DNA from: Boseongicola sp. SB0675_bin_26
GTDB lineage: Bacteria; Pseudomonadota; Alphaproteobacteria; Rhodobacterales; Rhodobacteraceae
Length of the DNA: 10,078 nt
Assembly (NCBI GenBank): GCA_009843725.1
Contig: VYCX01000427.1
Span: 8,957 to 19,034, forward strand
Reading direction: 5' to 3'
A program made the position numbers and the translations under genes. Under the pieces are notes generated by a model, which did not search any database, had not been told where the DNA came from, and saw only the letters and a list, made by a program, of their open reading frames with translations. Below are positions 1-6,926 of this stretch, piece after piece (within the stretch, counting starts at the first letter, position 1; each line of letters begins with the position of its first letter).

Positions 1-2
1 GC

Positions 3-737
3 GCGATGGCGCGAACAATTCGAGCCGGCGGCGTACTGCATTACGCTGCTGCAGGTTCGTCTGGCCTGATGGCTGCTGCTGATGCCTTGGAACTGGGAGG
101 CACTTTCTCGATTCCAGCCGATCAGATCAGAATTCACATGGCTGGAGGACTGCCGGTTGGAGTGGAAATGCCCGGGGCGACCGAGGACGATGCCACAAGC
201 GTTCAGCATGCCATGTCAGGCGTATCGGGCAGAGACACCGTGATCGCAGTTTCGGCCAGTGGCACAACGCCATACACGCTGGCTGCCGCCGAAGCCGCAC
301 AAGCGCGCGGCGCAACCTTGATTGCCATCGCCAACAGTTCCGGTGCCGCGCTTCTCGATGGCGCTGATCACCCGGTTTGCCTGGCCACGCCGCCCGAAGT
401 CCTTTCCGGGTCGACCCGGATGGGCGCGGGAACGGCGCAGAAGGTCGCGCTGAACATGCTTTCGACGCTCATGGCCATTGAACTTGGCCATGTCCATGAC
501 GGGATGATGGTGAACCTGCGGGCAGACAACGCCAAGCTTCGGGCCCGAGCGGCGGGCATTGTCGGTCAAATTGCCGGCACTGACAAAGCGGCCGCCGGCA
601 AGGCGCTCAGACAAGCCCAAGGCTTCGTGAAGTCCGCAATCCTGGTTGCGGCAAGGGACGTGTCGCCAGACGAGGCCAACGCCGTTCTTCAGCAAACCGA
701 AGGAAACCTTCGCGCCGCCCTGGCGCGACTCAACTGA
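3..737 (+). CDS. murQ: MurQ-like N-acetylmuramic acid 6-phosphate etherase (5' partial)
   Basis: The MurQ family cleaves the D-lactyl ether of MurNAc-6-phosphate, giving GlcNAc-6-phosphate and lactate in the cytoplasm during muropeptide or MurNAc recycling. The reading frame is open to the left edge, so the ATG at 6 is probably internal. Compared with the ~298-residue E. coli enzyme about 54 N-terminal residues are missing. Numbering from the codon at 6, the SIS-fold features are a GSSG phosphate-loop region (17-20), DALE with E29, ATED with E60, SASGTTPY (83-90) and GSTRMGAGTAQK (135-146), then NMLST. The 31-residue spacing of E29 and E60 equals that of the catalytic E83 and E114 pair of E. 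coli MurQ, so both acids seem kept. The first loop (GSSGLMAAAD) differs from the usual GTSGRLGVLD-like sequence, so the exact substrate could differ. The gene ends 26 bp before a sugar-binding protein gene and is probably co-transcribed with it. Confidence 0.85.
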   Translation, partial: AMARTIRAGGVLHYAAAGSSGLMAAADALELGGTFSIPADQIRIHMAGGLPVGVEMPGATEDDATSVQHAMSGVSGRDTVIAVSASGTTPYTLAAAEAAQARGATLIAIANSSGAALLDGADHPVCLATPPEVLSGSTRMGAGTAQKVALNMLSTLMAIELGHVHDGMMVNLRADNAKLRARAAGIVGQIAGTDKAAAGKALRQAQGFVKSAILVAARDVSPDEANAVLQQTEGNLRAALARLN

Positions 738-763
738 CGTGCATTTAACCTGGGAGTTCAAAC

Positions 764-2017
764 ATGACACGCAACAAACTGAAACTGGCCTTGGCGACCC
801 TCGGCCTTGTCGCCACCGGTGCGCAGGCACAGGACGTTACGCTGACCATCGAAAGCTGGCGCAACGACGACCTTGCCTTATGGCAGCAGGAGATCATTCC
901 GGCCTTTGAGGCCGAGCATTCCGGGATCAAGGTGATTTTCTCTCCATCCGCTCCGACGGAATACAACGCGGCCCTGAATTCGAAGCTCGATGCCGGTTCG
1001 GCGGGCGACATCATCACGTGCCGACCCTTCGACGCGTCGCTGGCGCTCTTCGAGGCCGGGCATCTCACCGACCTTGACGACATGGAAGCCATGAACAACT
1101 TCTCCGACGTTGCAAAGTCGGCCTGGCAAACTGACGACGGCTCGGCCACGTTCTGCGTTCCGATGGCATCAGTTATCCACGGCTTCATTTACAATGCAGA
1201 TGCATTCGAGGAACTGGGCATCGAGGTTCCAACGACCGAAGCAGGGTTTTTCGCTGCGCTCGACAAGATCAAGGAAGATGGCGGCTACATTCCAATGGCG
1301 ATGGGCACCAACGACCAATGGGAAGCCGCCACGATGGGATACAACAACATCGGGCCGAACTACTGGAGAGGCGAGGAGGGTCGTCGCGCACTGATCGCAG
1401 GCGAGCAGAAACTGACCGACGACGCATGGGTTGCGCCCTACGAGACGTTGGCAAGATGGGGCGACTATCTTGGCGACGGCTACGAAGCGCAGACCTACCC
1501 TGACAGCCAGAATCTCTTCACGCTTGGGCGTGCAGCGATCTATCCTGCCGGGTCTTGGGAAATTGCCGGGTTCAACGCCCAGGCTGACTTCGCGATGGGT
1601 GCCTTCAAGCCGCCTGTCCGGAACGCGGGCGACACATGCTACATCTCGGACCACACTGACATCGGGATCGGCATGAACGCGGCGACGGACAATCCCGAGG
1701 CAGCGGAGACCTTCCTTGCCTGGGTCGGATCTCCTGAGTTTGCATCGATCTTCGGCAATGCACTTCCCGGCTTTTTCCCGCTGTCCAAGACTCCCGTCGA
1801 ATTGACGGACCCGCTTGCAAAGGAATTCGTGAGCTGGCGCGGCGAATGCGAATCGACGATCCGCTCGACGTACCAGATCCTGTCTCGCGGCACTCCGAAC
1901 CTCGAAAACGAGACCTGGGGTGCATCCGTCGCGGCAATCAAGGGCACTGCCTCGCCGGCAGAGCTGGGCCAGAGGCTTCAGGAGGGCCTGGCAAGCTGGT
2001 ACGCGCCGCAGCAGTGA
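764..2017 (+). CDS. ABC transporter sugar-binding protein (family 1 extracellular SBP)
   Basis: This is the periplasmic ligand-capture subunit of a carbohydrate ABC importer, 417 residues, normal for the MalE/UgpB-like family. It begins with a Sec signal peptide: basic MTRNKLK, a hydrophobic stretch (residues 8-20) and a probable cleavage site after AQA (residue 22). There is no lipobox cysteine, so it should be soluble. The mature protein starts with the typical TLTIESW strand, followed by IIPAFEAEHSGIKV and a YNAALNSKLDAGSAGDI segment (about 66-82), the pattern of family-1 binding proteins. A GGGAG ribosome site at 752-756, seven bases before the ATG, fixes the start. It sits between murQ and the permease genes and is followed by a strong hairpin. 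The ligand cannot be read from sequence. The MurQ neighbour suggests an amino sugar or MurNAc derivative, which is inference. Confidence 0.93.
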   Translation: MTRNKLKLALATLGLVATGAQAQDVTLTIESWRNDDLALWQQEIIPAFEAEHSGIKVIFSPSAPTEYNAALNSKLDAGSAGDIITCRPFDASLALFEAGHLTDLDDMEAMNNFSDVAKSAWQTDDGSATFCVPMASVIHGFIYNADAFEELGIEVPTTEAGFFAALDKIKEDGGYIPMAMGTNDQWEAATMGYNNIGPNYWRGEEGRRALIAGEQKLTDDAWVAPYETLARWGDYLGDGYEAQTYPDSQNLFTLGRAAIYPAGSWEIAGFNAQADFAMGAFKPPVRNAGDTCYISDHTDIGIGMNAATDNPEAAETFLAWVGSPEFASIFGNALPGFFPLSKTPVELTDPLAKEFVSWRGECESTIRSTYQILSRGTPNLENETWGASVAAIKGTASPAELGQRLQEGLASWYAPQQ

Positions 2018-2037
2018 TCCTCGCCTAGCTGCATTCC

Positions 2038-2063
2038 TCCCGGGCGGCTTCGCCCGCCCGGGA
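2038..2063 (+). promoter_or_regulatory. Intercistronic GC-rich hairpin between binding-protein and permease genes
   Basis: Bases 2038-2047 (TCCCGGGCGG) pair perfectly with 2054-2063 (CCGCCCGGGA), leaving a six-base loop (CTTCGC). No T-run follows, so this is not a canonical Rho-independent terminator. It starts 21 bases after the binding-protein stop and ends 21 bases before the permease start. Hairpins in this position in ABC importer operons (classically malE-malF) protect the upstream mRNA from 3' exonucleases or partly attenuate transcription, which raises the binding-protein:permease ratio. The structure is seen directly. The role is inferred from that precedent. Confidence 0.7.
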
Positions 2064-2084
2064 AACCATCCTCGGGGAAAGCCC

Positions 2085-2999
2085 ATGTCGGTCCCTCGCA
2101 TCCGCTGGCACATCATCGTGTTCCTCGCGCCGGCCACACTTGTCTACACGGCCGTGATGATCTTCCCGCTCTTCAACACGCTGCGGCTTGCGCTCTACAG
2201 CGAAGTGGAACAGGCGCGCGCCTTCGTTGGTCTGGAGAACTTTCACACGCTTTTCTTCGACCCGATCTGGTCCGAGCAGTTCTGGAACGCGCTTGGCAAC
2301 AACTTCTGGTTCTTCTTGATTCACATGCTGGTGCAGAACCCGATTGGAGTCGCGCTGGCCGCCATCCTCTCACATCCACGCCTTCGCTTTGCGGCGCTTT
2401 ATCGCTCCGCGATCTTCATCCCCACGATCCTGTCGTTCGTGATCGTCGGGTTCGCATGGAAACTCATCCTCTCGCCAATTTGGGGCATTGCGCCGTCGAT
2501 GCTCGACGCCGTGGGTCTCAAGGTCCTGTTTGCACCATGGCTGGGGAAGGAGGAGTACGCGCTGACAACGCTGGCGTTGATCTCTGTCTGGCAATTCGTC
2601 GGCATCCCGATGATGCTGATCTACGCAGCCCTTCTTTCCATCCCCGATGAAATTCTGGAAGCGGGCGAGATCGACGGCATAACCGGAATGTCGGCGTTCT
2701 GGAAGATAAAGCTGCCGCTGATCCTGCCATCCATCGGCATCATCTCGATCCTCACCTTTGTCGGCAATTTCAACGCATTCGATCTGATCTACGTCGCGCA
2801 AGGGGCGCTTGCCGGGCCGGATTTCTCCACCGACATTCTCGGCACGTTCATGTACCGCACCTTTTTCGGCTTCCAGCTTCAATTGGGCGACCCGCACATG
2901 GGCTCGGCTGTCGCGGGCGCGATGTTCGCAATCATCCTCGTTGGCGTCTGCATCTACCTGTTCGGCATCCAGACCCGGATGCGCCGATATCAACTCTGA
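2085..2999 (+). CDS. Sugar ABC transporter permease, MalF/UgpA type
   Basis: This is an inner-membrane channel subunit of the sugar importer, 304 residues, normal for the MalF/UgpA-like class without the long E. coli MalF insertion. The chosen ATG at 2085 has a GGGGA ribosome site at 2074-2078. The open frame extends further left, but that part overlaps the binding-protein gene and the hairpin. Hydrophobic segments lie near residues 9-30, 73-95, 107-129, 160-184, 212-236 and 275-294. The cytoplasmic EAA coupling loop that contacts the ATPase is at 192-211: E192-A-G, then D197-G198 and a closing KIKLP. The stop is nine bases before the next permease start, indicating tight translational linkage. 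It should pair with the second permease to form the heterodimeric channel. Confidence 0.93.
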   Translation: MSVPRIRWHIIVFLAPATLVYTAVMIFPLFNTLRLALYSEVEQARAFVGLENFHTLFFDPIWSEQFWNALGNNFWFFLIHMLVQNPIGVALAAILSHPRLRFAALYRSAIFIPTILSFVIVGFAWKLILSPIWGIAPSMLDAVGLKVLFAPWLGKEEYALTTLALISVWQFVGIPMMLIYAALLSIPDEILEAGEIDGITGMSAFWKIKLPLILPSIGIISILTFVGNFNAFDLIYVAQGALAGPDFSTDILGTFMYRTFFGFQLQLGDPHMGSAVAGAMFAIILVGVCIYLFGIQTRMRRYQL

Positions 3000-3008
3000 G
3001 TTCAGGAC

Positions 3009-3847
3009 ATGCACAAGGCGCGCGCAAATGCATTCAACACGATGGGCATGCACGGTGCGTTGATCCTGTACACGTTGATTGCGCTCTTCCCCGTATTCGT
3101 GATCCTCATAAACAGTTTCAAAGCGCGCAAGTCGATCTTCCGCGAACCGCTTGCTCTGCCAGATTCAGAGAGCTTTTCACTGATCGGCTATCAGACCGTG
3201 ATGAAGCAGGGAGATTTCTTTCTCTACTTCCAGAACTCGATGATCGTCACAGTCGCGTCACTGTTCTTCATCCTGCTTTTTGGTGCGATGGCGGCCTTTG
3301 CGCTCGCGGAGTACCGCTTCAAGGGCAACCTTCTGACGGGCCTGTACCTCGCCCTGGGGATCATGATCCCGATCCGGATCGGCACTGTCGCGATCCTGGA
3401 AATGATGGTGGCCACCGGATTGGTCAACACGCTCTGGGCGCTGATCCTTGTCTACACTGCGCAAGGACTTCCGCTCGCGGTGTTCATTCTGTCCGAGTTC
3501 ATGCGGCAGGTGTCCGACGACCTGAAAACGCTGGCCGGATTGACGGCCTGTCCGAATACACGATCTTCTTCCGCCTCGTCTTGCCGCTCGTTCGCCCCGC
3601 AATGGCGACAGTCGCGGTGTTCAACATGATCCCGATCTGGAACGACCTTTGGTTCCCGTTGATCCTTGCGCCCGCGGAAGAGACCAAGACCCTGACCCTC
3701 GGGAGCCAGGTGTTCATCGGACAGTTCGTGACAGACTGGAACGCCGTGCTTTCGGCGCTCTCAATGGCGATTCTGCCGGTGCTGATACTCTACGTCATAT
3801 TCTCGCGGCAACTCATCCGCGGGATCACCTCTGGAGCCGTGAAATGA
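3009..3847 (+). pseudogene. Sugar ABC transporter permease, MalG/UgpE type, interrupted by an apparent -1 frameshift
   Basis: This is the second channel subunit. From the ATG at 3009 the frame encodes a normal MalG-like N-terminal part (hydrophobic segments near 15-35, 75-100, 112-135 and 140-160). It reads D-L-K at about 171-173 and then leaves the family pattern, ending at a TGA at 3627-3629 as a 206-residue product. The family pattern resumes in the -1 frame directly after the A-run at 3525-3528. There it gives NAGRIDGLSEYTIFFRLVLP, the EAA loop, then PIWNDLWFPLIL and a final membrane segment, with a stop at 3845-3847. Adding one A restores a 279-residue protein, the usual MalG-class size. 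Codon use downstream shows no decay, and the ATGA overlap with the next gene is intact. The lesion is therefore recent or a sequencing/assembly error. The ribosome site is weak, with AGGA only one base before the ATG. Confidence 0.9.
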
Positions 3848-4875
3848 CCCGCGTTCTGATCGCCGGACTTGGAAACATGGGACTCAGCCACGCTTTGGCC
3901 CATCATCGCCACCCAGGCGCCGAAATCGTCGGTCTGGCAAACCGCTCGACCGTCGACCTTCCGGAAGGGCTGGAGTCCTATCCGAGATTCGCAACCTTCG
4001 AAGAAGGGTTGGGGACCAAGCCCGACCTCGTTGTCGTTGCGACCTATACCGACACGCATGCCGACTATGCCTGCACAGCGATGGAGGCCGGAGCGCACGT
4101 ATTCGTCGAAAAGCCGCTGGCCGTGACGGTGACGGATGCCGAGCGTGTCGTGGAGACCGCCACGCGTACAGGTCGAAAGCTCGTTGTCGGCTACATTCTT
4201 CGCCACCACCCGTCCTGGATGCGCCTGATCGAGGAAGCGCGGGCACTCGGCGGACCGTATGTCTTCCGGCTGAACCTGAACCAGCAGTCGTCCGGCGCCG
4301 AGTGGGAAACGCACAAGGCGTTGATGCAGACCACAAGCCCCGTCGTGGATTGCGGAGTCCATTATGTTGACGTCATGTGCCAGATCACCGACTCGGCGCC
4401 GATCCGCGTTCATGGCTTGGGCGTGCGCCTGACAGACGAGATTCCCGAGGACATGTACAACTATGGCCAGTTTCAGGTCGCTTTCGCGGACGGGTCGGTT
4501 GGCTGGTACGAAGCCGGATGGGGCCCGATGATGTCGGAGACGGCCTTCTTCGTGAAGGACATAGTCAGTCCAAACGGGTCGGTCTCGATCACCGAAGGCA
4601 ACAAGGGCGCGTCGTCCGACATCGACGGTCACACCAGGGTGGGCGGCATCCTCGTGCACACGCCTGAAGGCGACCGCACTGTCGAAATGCCGGACGAACC
4701 CGGTCATCAGGAACTTTGCGACGCCGAGCAGGCCTTCATGCTCCGCGCAATCGCCGAGGACATCGACCTGGCCCGCCACATGTCCGATGCCGTTCAGTCG
4801 CTCGCCATTTGCCTGGCCGCAGATGAAAGCATTCGCACCGGCCATCCCGTTTCGTTTGAGGAGACCGCGACATGA
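3844..4875 (+). CDS. Gfo/Idh/MocA-family NAD(P)-dependent oxidoreductase
   Basis: This is a cytoplasmic sugar or cyclitol dehydrogenase/oxidoreductase of the Gfo/Idh/MocA family, 343 residues, typical length. The N-terminal Rossmann fold carries GLGNMG (8-13), the dinucleotide-binding glycine motif. The family signature EKP is at 89-91 and its lysine is a usual catalytic residue. A D-x-x-x-H pair in DCGVHYVD (D169, H173) matches the conserved substrate/catalytic segment of the C-terminal alpha/beta domain. The ATG at 3844 overlaps the permease stop (ATGA) and has GGAG at 3833-3836, so it is preferred over the longer upstream frame, which would run back into the permease. It sits between the permease and ATPase genes of one operon, so its substrate is probably the imported sugar or a derivative. 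The reaction cannot be specified from sequence. Confidence 0.92.
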   Translation: MTRVLIAGLGNMGLSHALAHHRHPGAEIVGLANRSTVDLPEGLESYPRFATFEEGLGTKPDLVVVATYTDTHADYACTAMEAGAHVFVEKPLAVTVTDAERVVETATRTGRKLVVGYILRHHPSWMRLIEEARALGGPYVFRLNLNQQSSGAEWETHKALMQTTSPVVDCGVHYVDVMCQITDSAPIRVHGLGVRLTDEIPEDMYNYGQFQVAFADGSVGWYEAGWGPMMSETAFFVKDIVSPNGSVSITEGNKGASSDIDGHTRVGGILVHTPEGDRTVEMPDEPGHQELCDAEQAFMLRAIAEDIDLARHMSDAVQSLAICLAADESIRTGHPVSFEETAT

Positions 4876-5867
4876 CCGCTCTGAAGCTCGCGAACGTGAA
4901 CAAGTCTTTCGGGGAAGTGCAGGTCCTCCAGGACATCAACCTGGAAGTCGAGGAAGGCGAGTTCGTCGTGTTTGTCGGGCCTTCAGGATGCGGCAAGTCG
5001 ACGCTTCTGCGAGTCATCGCGGGCCTCGAGGACGTGACTTCCGGCGAAGTGACGATTGACGAACAGGTCGTGAACCTGACGCCGCCCGCGAAACGGGGAA
5101 TAGCGATGGTGTTTCAGACCTATGCGCTTTACCCGCACTTGAACGTGCGCGGGAACATGAGCCTGGCGCTCAAGCAGGACAAGCAGCCTAAGCCGGTCAT
5201 CGAGGAGCGCGTTGCGAAGGCATCAAGAATGCTCAATCTCGAACCCTACATCGACCGGTACCCGTCCGAGCTTTCTGGCGGCCAACGCCAGCGGGTTGCC
5301 ATTGGTCGCGCCATTGTGCGCGAACCGAAGCTCTTTCTTTTCGACGAACCGCTCTCGAACCTTGACGCCGCCCTGCGCATGAACACGAGAATCGAAATCG
5401 CCAACCTGCATCGGCAGCTAGGCACATCGATGATCTATGTTACGCATGACCAGACCGAAGCGATGACCTTGGCCGACAAGATCGTCGTTCTTCGTCAAGG
5501 GCGGGTCGAACAGATCGGCAGCCCGATGGAGTTGTACAACAACCCCACGAACCAGTTCGTCGCCGGCTTTCTTGGCTCCCCTTCCATGAATTTCTTCCCC
5601 GCCGGACTGGTCCGTGCAGACGACGAGCGTACAATCGGTGTACGGCCCGAGAACCTGTATCTGGCAGACGACGGCGTTCTGGATGCGGAAGTCAGCCATG
5701 TTGAGCAATTGGGGGCCGACACGAATGTAGTCGCCCAGGTTGACGGCCATCAGATAACGGCACGTCTGCTTGGACAGCATTTCATCGAGGAAGGGCAAAT
5801 CCTGCATTTCGGCTTCAAACCGGAGAATGCGTACCATTTCGATGGTGATGGCCTGCGCCTTCGCTAG
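4872..5867 (+). CDS. Sugar ABC transporter ATP-binding protein, UgpC/MalK type
   Basis: This is the energising ATPase of the sugar importer, 331 residues, acting as a cytoplasmic homodimer on the permease EAA loops. Visible motifs are Walker A GPSGCGKST (36-44), Q-loop glutamine Q82 in FQTYALYPHL, signature LSGGQ (134-138), Walker B LFLFDEP (154-160) and the H-loop histidine H192 in YVTHDQTEAMTLAD. The stretch from ~235 is the MalK/UgpC-type OB/TOBE regulatory domain, including GVRPE (256-260). It is shorter than E. coli MalK (371), with a reduced C-terminal domain. The ATG overlaps the oxidoreductase stop (ATGA), and GAGGAG at 4858-4863 gives a good ribosome site. It is the last gene of module 1. 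ATPases of this class are sometimes shared by several importers, so it might partner other permeases too. Confidence 0.95.
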   Translation: MTALKLANVNKSFGEVQVLQDINLEVEEGEFVVFVGPSGCGKSTLLRVIAGLEDVTSGEVTIDEQVVNLTPPAKRGIAMVFQTYALYPHLNVRGNMSLALKQDKQPKPVIEERVAKASRMLNLEPYIDRYPSELSGGQRQRVAIGRAIVREPKLFLFDEPLSNLDAALRMNTRIEIANLHRQLGTSMIYVTHDQTEAMTLADKIVVLRQGRVEQIGSPMELYNNPTNQFVAGFLGSPSMNFFPAGLVRADDERTIGVRPENLYLADDGVLDAEVSHVEQLGADTNVVAQVDGHQITARLLGQHFIEEGQILHFGFKPENAYHFDGDGLRLR

Positions 5868-6103
5868 TCGAATGCAAGGCCTCAGCCGATCATCGTCCCA
5901 TGAAGTGTTCAGTCACTGCGACACAGTGTTCCGCAACGCAACGCGATGCATTCATGAACATAGTGTCCCGTCTCCACGGACGTGATGCGTACCTGACGCG
6001 TGTTGATCCGCACCGAAGCGAGGCCCCGTTCCGGATGCCGCCCGAGCGAACGAGACATGACAGCCGGCACAATGGCTGGCCGACACTTCCCGAATGACTG
6101 AAG
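5868..6103. other. Non-coding gap between convergent genes; no gene recognised
   Basis: These 236 bases lie between the 3' ends of the sugar ATPase gene (+) and the creatininase-family gene (-). Short open frames exist (for example 5900-6097 on +), but they lack ribosome sites, protein-like composition or any recognisable motif. No strong terminator is visible. A weak imperfect hairpin overlaps the ATPase stop (GCCTT 5857-5861 with AAGGC 5876-5880), and a 5-bp stem (CAGCC 6061-6065 with GGCTG 6074-6078) lies near the other gene. Neither has a clear U-tract. Bases 5904-5968 contain repeated TGTTC/GAACA-like elements, described under findings. Confidence 0.6.
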
Positions 6104-6850
6104 TCAGCGCTCGTGGGACAGTGCCTCAAACGCGGCAAAGTCCTGTGCGATGGCCTTTGCTGCTGCATCCAGCAACCGTTGGCCATCTTCGGGAGTGGCA
6201 AGCGCCGAGTGGGAGCCGACCCGGCCATCCGGAAAGGTCGCACGATGTTCGGCCGGCGGACCGTGGCGATCACCTTTGTGCGCGCGCTGGTACGCAGCGC
6301 TCAGCCGCTCCGGCGGTTCGGTTGCCTGATTGGCGGGCAGGGTTCCGAGCAGGCTCTGGGTGATCGCGATCTCCGACGGTGTGGCGTGCATGCCCTCCCA
6401 ATCCCCGTACAAATTCCTGCGCATTTCGTTGACGGGCGCAGGTTCCCACCAACTGCGGACCCGAATTCTTTCGGGCGCGACGGCGTCGGCAATCAGGTTG
6501 AGCGGTTCGAGGTTGGCGCCATGCCCGTTCAAAACGAACACACCGGAAAATCCCTGTGCCAGGAGCGCGGTGATGACTTCTTCCGCGAGGGTGCGGAAGG
6601 TTACTGCGGATACCGAGACCGTTCCGGGAAACGCGGTGTTGAAGGGCGCGGGCGCATAGGCCAGCGGCGGTGCGACGATGGCATCGCAGATCTCGGCGGC
6701 GGCCAGTGCAACGGCTTCGGCGCAGATCGTGTCGGTGCCGATACGGCCCATGGGCCCGTGCTGCTCGGTCGATCCGGCCGGCAGCATTATTGCCGCACCT
6801 TCCGCTATGCGCCCGTCAACATCGTACCAGGTCATTTCTTCGAGTTTCAT
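6104..6850 (-). CDS. Creatininase-family amidohydrolase
   Basis: This is a metal-dependent hydrolase of the creatininase fold (creatinine amidohydrolase/MftE/FAPy deformylase superfamily), 248 residues, typical length, probably cytoplasmic. Motifs are LPAGSTEQHGP with E29 and H31, GTD with D40, NGHGAN with H110, and HATPSE with E160. The spacing of E29, H31 and D40 equals that of the Pseudomonas creatininase metal ligands E34, H36 and D45. The position matching its E122 is alanine (A112), as in the NGHGGN-type relatives, so true creatininase activity is doubtful. The ATG at 6850 has GAGCGGA just upstream. A TTG at 6865 in the same frame would add five residues. It is divergent from the XRE-cupin regulator. 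With the nearby amino-acid-type transporter it suggests hydrolysis of an amide or cyclic amide substrate. The substrate is unknown. Confidence 0.88.
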   Translation of the reverse strand: MKLEEMTWYDVDGRIAEGAAIMLPAGSTEQHGPMGRIGTDTICAEAVALAAAEICDAIVAPPLAYAPAPFNTAFPGTVSVSAVTFRTLAEEVITALLAQGFSGVFVLNGHGANLEPLNLIADAVAPERIRVRSWWEPAPVNEMRRNLYGDWEGMHATPSEIAITQSLLGTLPANQATEPPERLSAAYQRAHKGDRHGPPAEHRATFPDGRVGSHSALATPEDGQRLLDAAAKAIAQDFAAFEALSHER

Positions 6851-6926
6851 CGCGTGTCCGCTCAAGAATTTCGCGGCATCCTGAGTAGTGCTTTTCCATT
6901 TTGCAACACGCCGGTACCCTCACCCT

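Noticed and set aside
1169..2137. Long minus-strand open frame across the sugar-binding protein gene
   Set aside because: It is a shadow of a well-supported gene on the plus strand. Its translation is Arg/Cys-rich, without motifs, and it has no ribosome site.
3522..3530. Programmed -1 ribosomal frameshift in the second permease
   Set aside because: The local sequence CTG-AAA-ACG is not a standard slippery heptamer, no obvious downstream stimulatory structure was recognised, and MalG-type permeases are not known to need recoding. A deletion or sequence error is simpler.
3790..4845. 351-codon minus-strand frame opposite the oxidoreductase gene
   Set aside because: The plus strand carries clear Gfo/Idh/MocA motifs. 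The antisense product shows no family pattern and is explained by high-GC codon bias.
5857..5880. Terminator after the sugar ATPase gene
   Set aside because: GCCTT/AAGGC with an inner TTCG/CGAA pairing is imperfect, overlaps the stop codon and has no U-tract, so it is too weak to call.
5900..6097. Small 65-codon open frame in the intergenic gap
   Set aside because: There is no Shine-Dalgarno, the product is His/Arg-rich and low in hydrophobic residues, and nothing shows it is translated.
6888..6905. TGC-N11-GCA element near the regulator start as an auto-operator
   Set aside because: The arms are only three bases and the inner T-runs are direct rather than inverted, so it is not distinguishable from chance.
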